DNA of 64,000 nucleotides from Nissolia schottii (GCA_003254905.1 QANU01076963.1:1-64000); one strand, 5' to 3'. Shown: positions 23,735-35,454, numbered from the stretch's first letter. A program made the numbers and translations. Notes: a model not told the origin generated them from the letters alone.

Positions 23735-25831
23735 TTATTTACCATTGGGTCCCATATTGTGAAGAGATGTACTGGGATCATAGCTCATTCCGTATAAGCT
23801 TTGGAACTCGTGGTCTAAAACAACCTGCATTATATAGTACTATAATTGTTTTCAAAAAAATTTCACAAAAGAAGAAAGGAATGGTAGCGTGTTCAAAGAT
23901 GCTAGTGTTTTTGGCTTTTATTTACCTGAGGGAAAGGAGGGAGTTGAGTTGATGCGGTGGGCATGGCAGCTAGTGTTCCTTGGAAACTTGGAGTGGGGAA
24001 TGGGTGAGAACCATATGGACCAATAGGTCCATGCCCAATGCGTGATTGGAGAATCTAATTAAAGAAGCATGTCAAAGTTAAATGTTGACTTTGTACTACC
24101 AGATTTATAGTATGTTTGGTTTTCTCGAAACACCTAGAAACAATTTTAGACTGTGAGAAATTATCATTCCTGGTGGTTGCCAGAATTGATTCTGGGTGTT
24201 CTCAATTAAAAACCAAACATGTTTATTAGTTAGTATATACTTACATCTTTGGAGAGGATCCGCTCTAGGTCAATATTCACTTCTGGGTTCACAGTGGCAA
24301 GTTTCATGGACAAAAACTGCGAAATATATATCTTAGTAAGTTGATAAAGTCAAATAACCATTAATTTCATTATCAGGAAGCCTGCTGCATGATATCTCTC
24401 TGTAATCTGCATTTATCAGTTTATAGCATACTAAAATAAACAAGGGTTTATATGCTAATTTGCAAAACCTCATGGTAAGGTGTGACTAATAAACCAAATT
24501 GCATAACAAAAGTGAAATAAGGCCAGTTCATAGGTAGAAATTGATGTTACCACAAACGTCATTAGCAAAATTAATCATCTGCATTATGCAATGAAATGAA
24601 TAAATCCATTTCTAAAATTTTGCAGGGTAGTTTAAAAAATTCAATGTGGTTCATAACGGTATAGAAAAGCTCTTCTTTGTTAAATGACATGTATAATAGG
24701 CATACCATACCTCAACCTGCTGTTGCAATGATTGCACATAGTTTATAATCTCATCAAGCATTACTGCTTTGCCAGTTATCTAAAACAAGTCAATGACACC
24801 AGAAAATTAGTATACAAGAAACCATCATGGATTGATCAGAAATCATAACAAACACAATCATCTCAACCAACCTTGCTGCATCCGGGAACAAGTTCTTGAA
24901 GCACCCTCATTCGCTCGCTGATCTTTTCTCTCCTAACCTGCAAACTGAACAGTGTCATTGCTCCTAAACATTAACAATAACAATAACAAATGTCTTCCTT
25001 TTAACAAACATTCATATTAAGATATGGTACCCTTTCTGCAAGGCTGTGACTGTTTGTAGCGTGGCCTCTCCGGGCTCTCACATGAATGAAATTTTCTTTA
25101 GGAGCCTCTCCGCTGTGAGAATTTTCTTGATTTTGCTTCTCCAATTGCTTACTGTGAACCGGTGCACTAGTATTTTGTACAACTTTTGGTTTCTTTTCAT
25201 CTTGCTCTCTAGTCACATCCCCCTCAGCACTCTAATCAAAGGTTATAAAAAAGGCAGTTCATTCATTAGCTTCTTCAACCAAAAAAACAAGTCATTGTAA
25301 TAATACTCAGAATATAAAACACTGAACCTATACCTTGTTTGGACTGAAGTTAGAATTATAGTCAAGCCCTCTCTTTCTTCTACTTCCACAAGGTGCTGAT
25401 CCTGAGTCACCCTCTTCAGGAGTTGAACCTTCTCCCTGAGATTGCTCATTGTTTAACACAGGCTGTTGGCCAAAGGAGCCAATCATTTGTAAGAAGCTGC
25501 CATTTCCATAGGATGAAACATCGGGGATCATGTCCCCAAAACTTGAGTCAGGCATGTATTGAACAACAAGGTGAGAAGTGCTACTCATTCCCTGATGATT
25601 CTCCAAAACAAGAGGGTACAATGAATTGGCAAACTCACAATGAGCCTGACTCAGTGAAACAAGTGGATCCCAAGCAGAAGAAGAAGCAGCAAGAAAGGGA
25701 TTAGCTGCATTTGAAGGCTCAGCCATAGTAGACACAGAATCATTTGCCATTTCAGAAAAACTTGAGGGACAATTCAGAATGCCCTTTTTGTCATGTTGAA
25801 GCCCCATGGCATTATTTCCAAGACCACTCAT
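23735..25831 (-). CDS. BHLH74: bHLH transcription factor, bHLH74-like
   Basis: Seven coding exons on the minus strand: 25831-25334, 25231-25031, 24937-24872, 24779-24711, 24316-24245, 24054-23926 and 23824-23735. Every junction is GT-AG and phase 0, giving 374 aa. The N-terminus is acidic and Ser-rich with no known fold. The nuclear DNA-binding part starts with [13 protein letters not shown] near residue 212. The His-Glu-Arg residues that read the E-box are H228, E232 and R236. The helix-loop-helix ([35 protein letters not shown]) ends near residue 281. Together these match plant bHLH subfamily XII (bHLH74 and relatives), which control growth and elongation. Residue 223 is His where the usual sequence is RGQATNSHS. 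The C-terminal exon ([13 protein letters not shown]) is family-typical. The paralogue number is inference. Confidence 0.93.
24111..24221. mobile_element. Small MITE in an intron of the bHLH gene
   Basis: The left end TATGTTTGGTTTT and right end AAAAACCAAACATG are inverted repeats, with internal pairing between GAAACACC...AGAATTG and CCAGAATTGATTCTGGG-like text. It lies between exons 5 and 6 of the bHLH gene and is away from the splice sites. Family unknown. Confidence 0.7.
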
Positions 25832-25837
25832 CTGCTG

Positions 25838-26900
25838 AATTCAATTAATGTAATGACTCCTAAAACCCCTGGAAACTAAGTCTAAGAAGGAAAGTAACCT
25901 ATAAAAATATAAACCAATTAGGGGAATCCTGGTCCAACATCTATAGTCTAGATATATATAGTACCATAGTTGAAATAAACAAGTGAATGATTAAAGGGAA
26001 AGTGAATTTTGACTAAGTTGGCTCGAGAGATATCTTGCAGGACTCAACAAGGAACAAATAGCCTTGGCAGCTTTATAGGGACTGAGAGGAGGAAGATGTT
26101 AAAGTAAAAGAAGGCCTTCATTGTAGCATTGACACAGCAAAAAAGGAATATAATCTTAGTAGCCAGAGTACCCTGCAGCTAGTTACTTGTTCAACCAAAA
26201 AGCCAAGGATCAAAGTGTTAAGTGCTCAAATCAAATGCTTCAGGGGAAAAAGAGGGAAAATGCTCCCCCCTCAGACAGGAAAGTGCAAACCTTTCAGAGC
26301 ATAAAGTGGACATAGACAGACAAACAATGTGATTAGCCCAATAGCTGAGACCAAACTGGGGAATAAAGCAGATTCCCTTTTCCTTCTTCGTTTCAGAAAA
26401 CAACTAAAATTCCCATTCGATCAAACAAACAATAATGTGATTGAAGCAAAGCAAAGACTGTGATACCTAGGGTCTTTTTGGACAAGACCTGATTGAGCTG
26501 CTTGGAAACTTTGAAGCTCCAGCGCCAGTGAATAAAAAAATAAACAATCTAGTTAGTTTTGATCTGAAATATATATTATAAAAAAAGAGTAGGGGAATTA
26601 ATTCAAGAACAAGGAATCAAAAACTACTCAAATGTTTCAATGACTAGTGAAGGGATTGAGCACAGTACCCTTTAGTTGATATATGACTGTATCACCGAGA
26701 GCATCAAAAGTTAGATTAAATTGGGCAAGAAAAACCAAATCATCAATTGGGTAGTAGCATAAAAACATAAAAGGGCAGCATAAAAAACCCAACTTTTGTA
26801 TGGGTGGGTTACACAAACAACAAAAGAAGGAACTAATGAGCTAGAAAGAGGGGGAAAAAAAAGGCAGAGAGAGAGAGAGTGGTTACTTGCACGAGCTCAT
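25838..26900 (-). promoter_or_regulatory. Probable 5' UTR intron and leader of the bHLH gene
   Basis: Immediately before the start codon the minus strand reads TTGAATTCAG, a plausible splice acceptor. Near 26466 it reads GACCCTAG followed by GTATCAC, a plausible donor. An intron of about 0.6 kb in the 5' UTR is therefore likely. A short (GA)n run at 26866-26880 lies in the presumed leader or promoter. Confidence 0.4.
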
Positions 26901-29544
26901 TTTAAAAGACAGACTAACTACTGCCAACTGCTCCTCAAAGGAGTAAAATTATTGCAAAAGCAGAACCTAATCTCTTTTTCTCCCTTCTATCAACTTTACT
27001 GCTTGTAATTTTCGGTCAAATTATTCATTTGTTCTATTATTAATACTACTAACTTTAGTTACTAGTACGCCTTTATCTTTTTCTTGTGGGCATTTTCTTT
27101 TTTTTCCTCCTAATTTTGTTTTAAAAATTAAAGATATAAATTAAATTTTATACACCGTACTTGTAAGGAAAAAAGTTTTACTTATATTTTCAGTTCAATC
27201 ATTTCTTTTTGTTTGAATGAATTTTAAAGTAATAGATGTAATAGCTAATTATATTTACTTATTTATTAGTATATAATTAGATAATAATGTAAAACCTTTT
27301 AACACTCTTAAGCATTTCAATCAAAACTCATCTAACAATATAAAAACTCTATTACAGTGTATGTAAATTAATATCATTAAGATAATATATATTTTATAAA
27401 TTCAAAGGCTAAAAAATCAAACTCATTTCTTCTCAACAAAAAAATCAAACTCATTTCTTCTTTATCTTTCAGTGTAGCTTGAAGCTGGAGAGTTTCTTGT
27501 CATGAAGGCAAGCGTGCTCCCCTCTGTATTCATTAAACGAACATACTTCTTTCATTTATTTATCTATTTATTTATTAATTTCACTGACACATTTGCCAAC
27601 TGCTCTAAGTAACACAAGCTAATTATCTTACTAGGTGCCAACTAACCTATTGATTAAAATTTAGAACCCTAAACAACATTTACTTAACCACCTTCTCCAA
27701 TCTTCATCATCTTTCATCAACCTCACTCACTCACACGCTCACCGTTCATCATAGTTCTAAAAGTATTGACCCCACTAAATCTGGCCTTAAAATCCATGCA
27801 ACCTGTGTGCCAAGCCTGCGGTAAATAGTCTCGGGTTGTGGACCACACAGGTGACAAGTGTAAGCATCTGATTGATCACATAACATTTTGAATAGTCTGT
27901 GGTAGCAGTGCAGGCTTATGATATTCCTTGTTCTGGACTCTACAGTACCCTACACTATTTTTCGTTTGGTATGAATTGAAATGATTAGATTATTTGTAAT
28001 AGTAAAATAAGTGTAAACAATATTTAATTAATAATTAATTTAATAGTAAAAATTGAACATACCTCAAATTAGTCCTATATACACAAAATCATATTATCTA
28101 TCTGAAGATCTTGAACGTTAATTTTAGGTCCCTTAATTTTTCAAATGGAGAATTATTCCTCTATTGTATATATATTATTACATAAATTCATTACCCAAAA
28201 AAATATTATTACATCAATTTAATCTTCATATCGATGGAGATTGTTTTTTGGTAAGAAAAAAAAATTGATGGATAATTTATATAATAACAGACTATTTTAC
28301 ACATAATCATACAAAATTTTATAAGAAAATATCTATTTTCATATTCAACGATATTTATTTAAGCAATAATGATAAATATAATATTATTGTAGCATAGAAT
28401 AAAGATCGCAACAAAACTTTTGTTTAATGATATTTTAATAAGTATTTGTACATTAATTTTAGTCTTTTCTCTCATATGCATGAAACTCACACTCACACTC
28501 ATATCATATCATAAAACCAATATTCATATAATATAACATAACGTGAATATAAATTTTAAATATGTGTAAAAAAAAAAACTTAATATCTAATTTCTACACA
28601 AAAATTAACATACAAATAACACACACTTTTAATAAGTTAGGAGGAGGTTCTTGGTCTCGTACGCGAGAAACATGAGGAGCAAGGGAATCTAATCATCAAA
28701 TTTACCTGTTGTCCTTGTACGGTTTCCAGCTGTAGCCTGTAGGGTCCGGTATAGAGGTTTGGCTTAGGGTGCTACCTTATTCAAGTGTTGCTTATTGGTC
28801 AAACCCAAATTCTCCGGTCAACCGGTTCATTGCCTCGTTCTGGTGGCTGCATATCCCCCAAAATTAAATTTCCCGAAATTGACGGTTCGGTAGAGTATCA
28901 GATCAATAACAAGACACTGCATTAGGTCACATAAATGATTACACGTTTTAAAAAAATGTTTTTCCATATGTAATTTATCAATTTACAAATTGATTTATTC
29001 TATACTCTAGCTCTTATAATAATATTTAATATTATTTTATTTTCTTTTTAAAAATTACTAAATATCAGAGTGAATAAGTTAATTTATTAAACCTCTTAAT
29101 TATTGCTCGTTAAATATAACTTTTCGGACAGATGTTTGTTTAGAATTCAACATGTCACACGCAAAAATATTTCGTATGATAATTAAAATGGTTAAATTGA
29201 CCGTCTATGACACTGTTCACATTTGTAAGTACATTCTGCATAAAAAAAATCGGATATAACTCCCAGCAATGTATAAAAATTGTTATCATATTGAATAAAC
29301 TAATTAATATAGGACATGCAGTTTATAAATCAATTTTTTTTTACAATAAATCAAATCTATGCCATCAAATATCTATTATTATAGTGAAGTTTAAATAATA
29401 AAAAATCTATTCACACCGATTAGGGATGTGGATATGTAATTTTCTCGGATGGTCATCATCACACTAATGGGTTGTATCTCTTTAAAGAACTTACCCATGG
29501 CAAATGGATGCTTTTCAAAAGATTATTATTATTTTGGTGGGTTC
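26901..29544. other. AT-rich intergenic DNA, no gene seen
   Basis: The bHLH promoter side lies nearest. The segment at about 28640-28900 is less AT-rich and differs in composition from its surroundings, but no protein or repeat motif was recognised in it. Confidence 0.45.
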
Positions 29545-29550
29545 ACCTAT

Positions 29551-29862
29551 TAAGATAAATACTTCATACTATTTAATTTATCAAATTTTGATAATTTTTA
29601 TAATTAAGTTTATCTAATTTTGTTATTATTTCATATTTTACATGATTGTAATAAATTTTTTATTATTCAAATTTTTAAAAGAATCAATTTATAAGAAATT
29701 TAAAAATTTGTAAATTATTTGAGCTTACGATGTATCTCTTTATAAATATTATATTAAAAAATATTAATTTATCAATATATCATATTAGATCATGAAATAA
29801 TAATAAAATTTAATAATTTATTTATAAAATAAATTAAATAATATAAGATACTTATATCATCA
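29551..29862. mobile_element. Foldback MITE, family A copy 1
   Basis: The left arm (TAAATACTTCATACTATTTAA, then TTTTGTTATTATTTCAT) is inverted at the right (ATGAAATAATAATAAAATTT ... ATAAGATACTTA). The same arms occur at 35020-35440 and, as a half copy, at 55765-55935. There is no coding content. The arms are diverged, so this is the oldest-looking of the two fuller copies. Confidence 0.7.
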
Positions 29863-30100
29863 CAAAAAATGAAACCAGGTATTATTTTATATATATTTGA
29901 ACTTGCATCAAAAGCCGTGCAATACTGGTTTGTGTTAACACAAATCTACATCATACACTCCTTTAGCTTTAGGACTGGATGTTGCGTTTTTCATCACTTT
30001 TAATTTCAAGCGTGCATGTTTCATTTCTGCATTTCAAGATCGATAGGTGATGAACCATTGATTTTTGTTTTCTTTTTTGGCATTGAAAACAAGGAAGCTT

Positions 30101-30286
30101 CAGGATGCGTTTAGTTTTGTTTTTCATTTTCAGATTTTATTTTTAGAATTTTTTGATTTTCAGATTTTATGAAAAAAAAATAGTGACAACAAATAAAAAT
30201 AAAAAATTAGATTTTATAATTTTTTTTATTTAAAAAATCCTAAAAATAAAAGCTATATATGAAAATTAAAACCAAACAAATCCTTA
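30101..30286. mobile_element. MITE with GGATGCGTTTAGTTTT-type ends
   Basis: The left end CAGGATGCGTTTAGTTTT is inverted at the right as AAAACCAAACAAATCCTTA. The two halves form a long AT-rich foldback (CAGATTTTAT...ATAAAATCTAA-like pairing). There is no coding content. Confidence 0.7.
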
Positions 30287-31474
30287 ACTTGATGAGTAAA
30301 TGTACCATGCATGCAATCAATTGAGTATAAGCTCTTTTTTCATTAATAATATTTTGTGTACAACTCAAATGTAGTTAATTATGTTTCATTAAATTTAAAA
30401 GTTTTTTGCTGTTTCATCTCCCCTACTCTCTTTCACACATTATCTTCTGCATTTTTTTCCCTCCCTTCTCCCATTCCCCCTTTATTTTCTCTCACATTTT
30501 AAACATGCAATCTCCATTTTCATCTCTTTTCTTCCATATGATTTACATGGATTTTTTTTGTTATTTTTCCATCTCAAACTTTCAATTCCTTATTTTTTTT
30601 CATTTCTTTTTTCTTATTCATTTTCACCATCGTTTTTGTTTCGTTTTCATTTTCTTCTTTACAAGTTATGAACTTTAGAGTTTTCATTTTTGTCTTAATT
30701 ATTTGTTGTTCAAAGTTTGTATCTCTATTTTAAAATGTTTGTGTATAATAAATAGTGAATACGCACGCTTAAAATGTGAATAAAAATCAAAAGAAAAGGC
30801 ATGACAACTTTTTTTTATATTTAATTGGATGTAAATCCCTTTTTGTTTGATTTTTGTATTCAATCAAATTTGCATATCTATTTTAAAATATTGGTATCCA
30901 CATTTGTATCCGTGTATAACATGCATAGTTATACGGTTGATTGTAAGGCTAAACAACGTTTTTCAACTACACACTTACCATTACTATTATTTTTATTAGG
31001 TAGGCAAAGGTGATTATACATTCCTAACTTGGTAACGTAGCAGAACCGGAACAAGGTAACTTTAAATTTGTATTCTCCAGCCTTATCCCGCTTCATCTCT
31101 AGTTATAATTTATTAGCTTTCATCAGGTTTGTATTATTACTTGGGTCAATATCTTCAGTGGAGTGGGGCTGGGAAGTGAATGTAAGCATGCGCAGAAGGG
31201 TCGAGAGAGATGCAATCATCATCAGATTTCCTTTTAAGATTTAAATTGAAAAGGCTGCTAATATTACTATTAAGGAATCTAGGAACTTTGATGCTTCCTT
31301 TCTGATGCAGTCCATCAAACCCTTCGACGTTCAGAAGAGCAATCATTTGAAAACATTCATGTTTCCCCATAAAGAAGTCTATATATCTGCGAATAATTTT
31401 TTACTACATTATATATATTTTATTGATTATTTTTTAAAAGAAGAGAGAATGATAGAGAGAATAATCAGTGGTGA

Positions 31475-31496
31475 ATATATATATATATATATATAT
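31475..31496. repeat. (AT)n microsatellite
   Basis: About eleven AT units directly adjoining the left end of the MITE at 31498. Confidence 0.9.
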
Positions 31497-31497
31497 G

Positions 31498-31722
31498 AAT
31501 TCTGTTCCACGCACACCAAAAATCATACACCATACATACACCTCATATTTATATACATAAAGTTTGTGTTTTAACTTATGTAATGTTTATACACTTAATT
31601 AAATATAGTTGAAAGTATCATTTACAAGTTTGTAATGTTTGTGCACTCGTGAGAATAAAGTTTGTACATTATCAATAGTGTATGTATGGGTATATTAAAT
31701 TGGGTGTACATGTAACATTTGT
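31498..31722. mobile_element. MULE-type MITE, copy 1
   Basis: The interior (CATACACCATACATACACCTC ... GGGTGTACATGTA) matches the copy at 63103-63329 over almost its whole length. The ends CACACC/GGTGTAC are inverted. The left border falls in an (AT)n run and the right in (GT)n(TA)n, so no target duplication could be read here. Confidence 0.8.
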
Positions 31723-31892
31723 GTGTGTGTATATATATAATATGGTGTATAAATCCATTTATTACTTCATAGTGTATAAAAGAATAATTCATATATCCGC
31801 AATCCTCGGATTTTTTACTTTTTTATGGGTGGAAAAATAATAAATTCCAGATGTATGGCTGAGGAAGAAAAATTACGGATGTGTGGTTTTCA

Positions 31893-32025
31893 GTTCTGAA
31901 TTTGCCACCCATTTTGGCAAATTCAGAAGTGTAATTTTTTTTCTGACGGGTCTGAATTTGTCATACTGTGTGGCAAATTCAGACCCTGAATTTGCCACAC
32001 CATTTAGCAAATTCAGACCTTGTCA
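31893..32025. repeat. Hairpin array at the left edge of the PMD island
   Basis: Three short hairpins built from TCTGAATTTGCCA and TGGCAAATTCAGA lie in tandem, separated by a T-rich spacer. They are followed about 35 bases later by a TATA box reading rightward. Just to the left, ATTACGGATGTGTGG is an inverted form of the CCATACATTCGTAAT text found beside the other copies. Confidence 0.85.
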
Positions 32026-32059
32026 GAAAAAAAAAAATTCAGTTCTCCCGGAAGAATTC

Positions 32060-32071
32060 GCCTATAAAAGG
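32060..32071 (+). promoter_or_regulatory. TATA box facing into the PMD island from the left
   Basis: CCTATAAAAGGG lies just after the hairpin array and before a CT-rich leader-like text (CTCTCCTTCTTCCTCTCTTC). It would drive transcription rightward, antisense to the PMD gene. No good rightward gene follows. Confidence 0.5.
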
Positions 32072-32410
32072 GAGGTGGGGGGATTCAATATCACTTGCAA
32101 ATTCACAAATCTCTCCTTCTTCCTCTCTTCAAGTTCTATTATTCTTCTTCCTCTTATTTAGCATTTTTTTACTATAATTGCGATGTAATGTTTATGTGAA
32201 ATATAATAATTTGAATTCAAATTGGTCAATTCATTCTGGTACACATACATATTCATCTTTGCCCATGGAAATATTGGTTACTAGGTGCCTGTGTAGGGGT
32301 GTATCTATCGGGTGCCCTAATATTTTCACGGTTCCGAAGATCATACCCCTGTTCGGCAACGCCACTTGTACTTGCTCCATCGTCATTGCCCCGACGGCCC
32401 ATCTACCGCA

Positions 32411-33822
32411 TCACTCGTCTTTGCAACTAGGCCCAAAAGGCACCGTCTGAACTAGACCAAATTGTCGGAGCACGTGATCAGCCGCATGCCACTCAACAAT
32501 CTCAAAGCATATTAACAGGCATACTACTGACCACGCTCCCTGTTTATTCTTCACTTCCCCAGGGATAATTGCAGCAACCTGGGGTTGACGATATGACTGC
32601 CATATAAACTGCACACAAAAATAAATCAATTACATTGAGTGGAATATTAACAAAACACAGTTGTTAACGGGAACATGTTTTGGGTGTTAGGTTATACCCC
32701 GTCTGGTGCCATATCGTTTATGGCATTTCTGCATTCCTTGACAGTAATATTGTGTGCATTATGAATGTATACATGGTCAGTCCATCTGTAATATATTATA
32801 TTAATTCAGTTAATAATAATGAAAAACATCATGATCTATTAAACTAATGATAATTCAGTTGCTAAACAATTACCTTGCCGCAAGGGCAAAATGAAACTGG
32901 AACGGATCATGTGGGGTTGGTGCAAGCGTTGGGAATCTATAAAATGCCCATACTTGAAGGAGCACCATACAACCATTTATTCCCTTACAATTGGCGCACG
33001 AAGCACGACAGAGTGATCTTTGCAACATCGCTAGGATCGCCAAACCCCAACTGTATTTGCCTAGGCCACCCAAATCTCGAAGGATGGCTAAGTACTTGGA
33101 GTGGATCCAATTGTCGCCCTTATCACAGAACAAAAAATTATCAAACAGACGCAAAATGTATCCGCGCGCATGCCATGCCAAGATCTGCTGCATGTCGTGC
33201 TCATCAATGTCGTCGCGGATATCGGAGCCAAAATAACTATTCAACCAGACCGAATTAATAAACTATAAGCGCATATCCTCGGGACCAGGTGTAATGCCAA
33301 GAAGTTCCTGGCATAAATTTATAAGACCGGGTCCAAGGAATACAATTTGTGGGGCAGTTACGACATTGCCCTCTGCTGAAATCTCCAGTATCACGTTGAC
33401 ATTCTCCAACGTGATCGCACACTCACCATGTGGAAGATGAAATGTGTGGGTTTCTGGTTTTCGGCCTCCACCTCTCAACAAGAGCATAAATGAGACATTG
33501 GTTTACAGTAATTTGTGGTAATAAGGATGCCTGCAGCGGACCGGCATTTTCCAAATACGGTTGTATCAGCGCATTTGGTGGCTCAATAAACCCGTGCATA
33601 GTACGCAACCTCCGTGCACTCTGTAACAATAACGACTAACATTAGATTTTATATAATAATATGATTTGCGTTACAAAATTATCTTTGTCATTATAATAAT
33701 ATGCATAATAGCATTGTAATATTAATAATAAAAAAAATACAAATAATAATAATATTAATAAAAATACGCATAATAATAACCATAATAATAATATGAATAA
33801 TAATAATTATTATAATCATAAA

Positions 33823-33857
<35 letters not shown>

Positions 33858-34012
33858 CAAAGAAACCAACCACACAATTTGTTTTTTTATTTAAAAAAAC
33901 TATTTTAAAAAAAATTATTTTATTAATAATAACCATAATAAAAATATAATATTAATAACAACAACAACAACCCTAAACAACAACAACAACTATAATAATA
34001 ATAATGATAATA

Positions 34013-34044
<32 letters not shown>

Positions 34045-34137
34045 AAAAAAGTGAACATATACCTGATTATTTTTAAGGATTTGTTCTGAGATGTGTAACA
34101 ACGGATTTACAGTATCATCTTCTTTTCGTCTCACCAT
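32411..34137 (-). pseudogene. Plant mobile domain (PMD/MAIN-like) gene, disrupted
   Basis: Reconstructed minus-strand exons are 34137-34063, 33620-32874, 32785-32698 and 32608-32411, with GT-AG borders. Family-typical text includes ALVERWRP, THTFHLPHGEC, YSWG, INGCMVLLQVWAFYR, WTDHVY and EIVEWH...DHVLRQFG. These match the plant mobile domain found in MAIN and in many transposon-linked genes. MAIN-type host proteins act in the nucleus in silencing and genome stability; the role of transposon-borne copies is unknown. Two lesions are visible. A small insertion in the second exon near 33455-33465 shifts the frame between ALVERWRP and the PETHTFHLP stretch, and an in-frame TAG lies at 33263-33265. 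The C-terminus also stops early. The first intron (33621-34062) is packed with TAA and GAT microsatellites. It is most likely non-functional. Confidence 0.8.
33700..34045. repeat. Dense microsatellites in the PMD gene intron
   Basis: Runs of ATA/TAA dominate 33700-33860, CAA-type units appear at about 33957-33990, and a (GAT)n run of about 13 units lies at 34005-34043. All are inside the first intron of the PMD gene. Confidence 0.93.
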
Positions 34138-34551
34138 CGTGTAATACTGCTTTTTTTCCACCCTAAATACAAAGAAATGTTTTTTTGGTATAACTTATTT
34201 AAAACGAAAAAAACTTTACAATTTAAATATAACAAATTAAACACTGTTGTATCAACAACTTATAACTGAAATAGAAAACAATTAATTTATTTCTGCAGTA
34301 GAAATATAAGAACTTACTACACTGAAATGTATGAAAAAAATTTTACAACACTAATTATTGAAGTTGCTAACTGAGATGAGAAGTGATGAAGGAGGAAGGG
34401 TTAGAAATTTTTCTCGAAATAAAATATAGAAGTGAAATAAAATTGGAATGAGGGATGGTTAAAATTTCTGGTTCTTTCAGAAATGAAAGAGAGAAGTGAA
34501 AGGGAACTGAAGGAAGGAGGGTGAATTGTGGGGGACCATAGGAGAAGGAGG

Positions 34552-34566
34552 ACAAATTTATAGTAT
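34552..34566 (-). promoter_or_regulatory. TATA box of the PMD gene
   Basis: The minus strand reads AATACTATAAATTTG, followed by a CT-rich leader (TCCTCCTTCTCC). It lies about 415 bases before the PMD start codon and about 30 bases after the right-hand hairpin array. Confidence 0.55.
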
Positions 34567-34591
34567 TTTGCCCCTGCTGAACCGATTAGAC

Positions 34592-34935
34592 TGCTCTGAA
34601 TTTGCCATGGTAAGTGGCAAAATTAGCACCGCTGTCTCTGCCCCAATGCACGCCACCTGCACACGCCGTCCCCTTCCTGAATTTGCCATCACAGCACGCA
34701 AATTCAGGTCCTACTTTTTCATCGCCCAATGCTTTCCCCTGCTACCCCTGCAACTCGTTATGTCATCCTGAATTTGCCTAGGTTCATGGCAAATTCAGAC
34801 CTTGTTTTTTTTTTTTTTTCAGTTTAGGATTTTCTGAATTTGCATGGTAGGATGGCAAATTTAGAAAACAGCACCATACATTCGTAATTTGCAATTGTGG
34901 TCCATATTTTGGGATCCTAATGCCCCTGAAACCAC
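34592..34935. repeat. Hairpin array at the right edge of the PMD island
   Basis: Four or more hairpins use CTGAATTTGCCA and TGGCAAATTCAG arms (34595-34625, 34677-34706, 34770-34800 and 34833-34863). Outside them is the sequence CCATACATTCGTAATTTGC and then CCATATTTTGGGAT, also found at the outer edges of the copies near 46.6 and 47.4 kb. Confidence 0.85.
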
Positions 34936-35019
34936 ATACATGTTAATACCCGGTGATCCTCAACAAAATTAAAATAAAGTAAGTACAATATGTACGATAA
35001 AATGTGGTTTTTCAAATAC

Positions 35020-35440
35020 CTCGTGCAGTAAATATCTCATGTTACTTAATTTATTCATTTTTAATAATTTTTACAACTAAATTCATTGAATTTTGTTATC
35101 ATTTCATGATCTATCGTAACATATTGATGGATTCTATGATTTAATGTGATAAATTAAAATGTTTCAATATAGTATTTATAGAGAGGTGCATGATAAACTC
35201 AAATGGTTTACAAATCTCTAAAAGTTGGCTCTTTCATTAATGTGACTAATGAAAAATTTACTCAAATGATTTACAAATCTCTAAAAGTTGGCTCTTTCAT
35301 TAATGTGACTAATGAAAAATTTATTACAATCATATAAAACATGAAATGATAACAAAATTCAATGAATTTAGTTGTAAAAATTATTAAAAATAAATAAATT
35401 AAGTAATATAAAGTATTTATCTCATGAAATATTTGAGAAA
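35020..35440. mobile_element. Foldback MITE, family A copy 2
   Basis: The left arm (AAATATCTCATGTTACTTAA, then AATTTTTACAACTAAATTCA) is inverted at the right (TGAATTTAGTTGTAAAAATT ... AAGTATTTATCTCATG) over roughly 100 bases. Its centre contains the 63-bp tandem duplication at 35198-35323. There is no coding content. Confidence 0.85.
35198..35323. repeat. 63-bp tandem duplication inside a MITE
   Basis: Units at 35198-35260 and 35261-35323 differ at one base (CTCAAATGGT versus CTCAAATGAT). The duplicated segment contains a small hairpin, TTCATTAATGTGACTAATGAA. Confidence 0.95.
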
Positions 35441-35454
35441 TCGTCCTAATAAAA

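Noticed and set aside
28640..28900. Less AT-rich block that might be a gene fragment
   Set aside because: Both strands were read; no protein motif and no splice pattern emerged. It is left as unexplained non-coding DNA.
31893..32025. CRISPR-like appearance of repeated arms with spacers
   Set aside because: The units are inverted hairpins of varied size in a plant genome, with no cas genes. They are transposon structure.
32178..32450. A rightward 90-codon open frame after the left TATA box of the PMD island
   Set aside because: It overlaps the antisense of the PMD C-terminal exon and shows no family motif. The TATA box is noted but no gene is claimed.
33691..34161. Open frames rich in Ile and Val (IIIIIII, VVVV)
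   Set aside because: They are translations of TAA/GAT microsatellites in the PMD intron.
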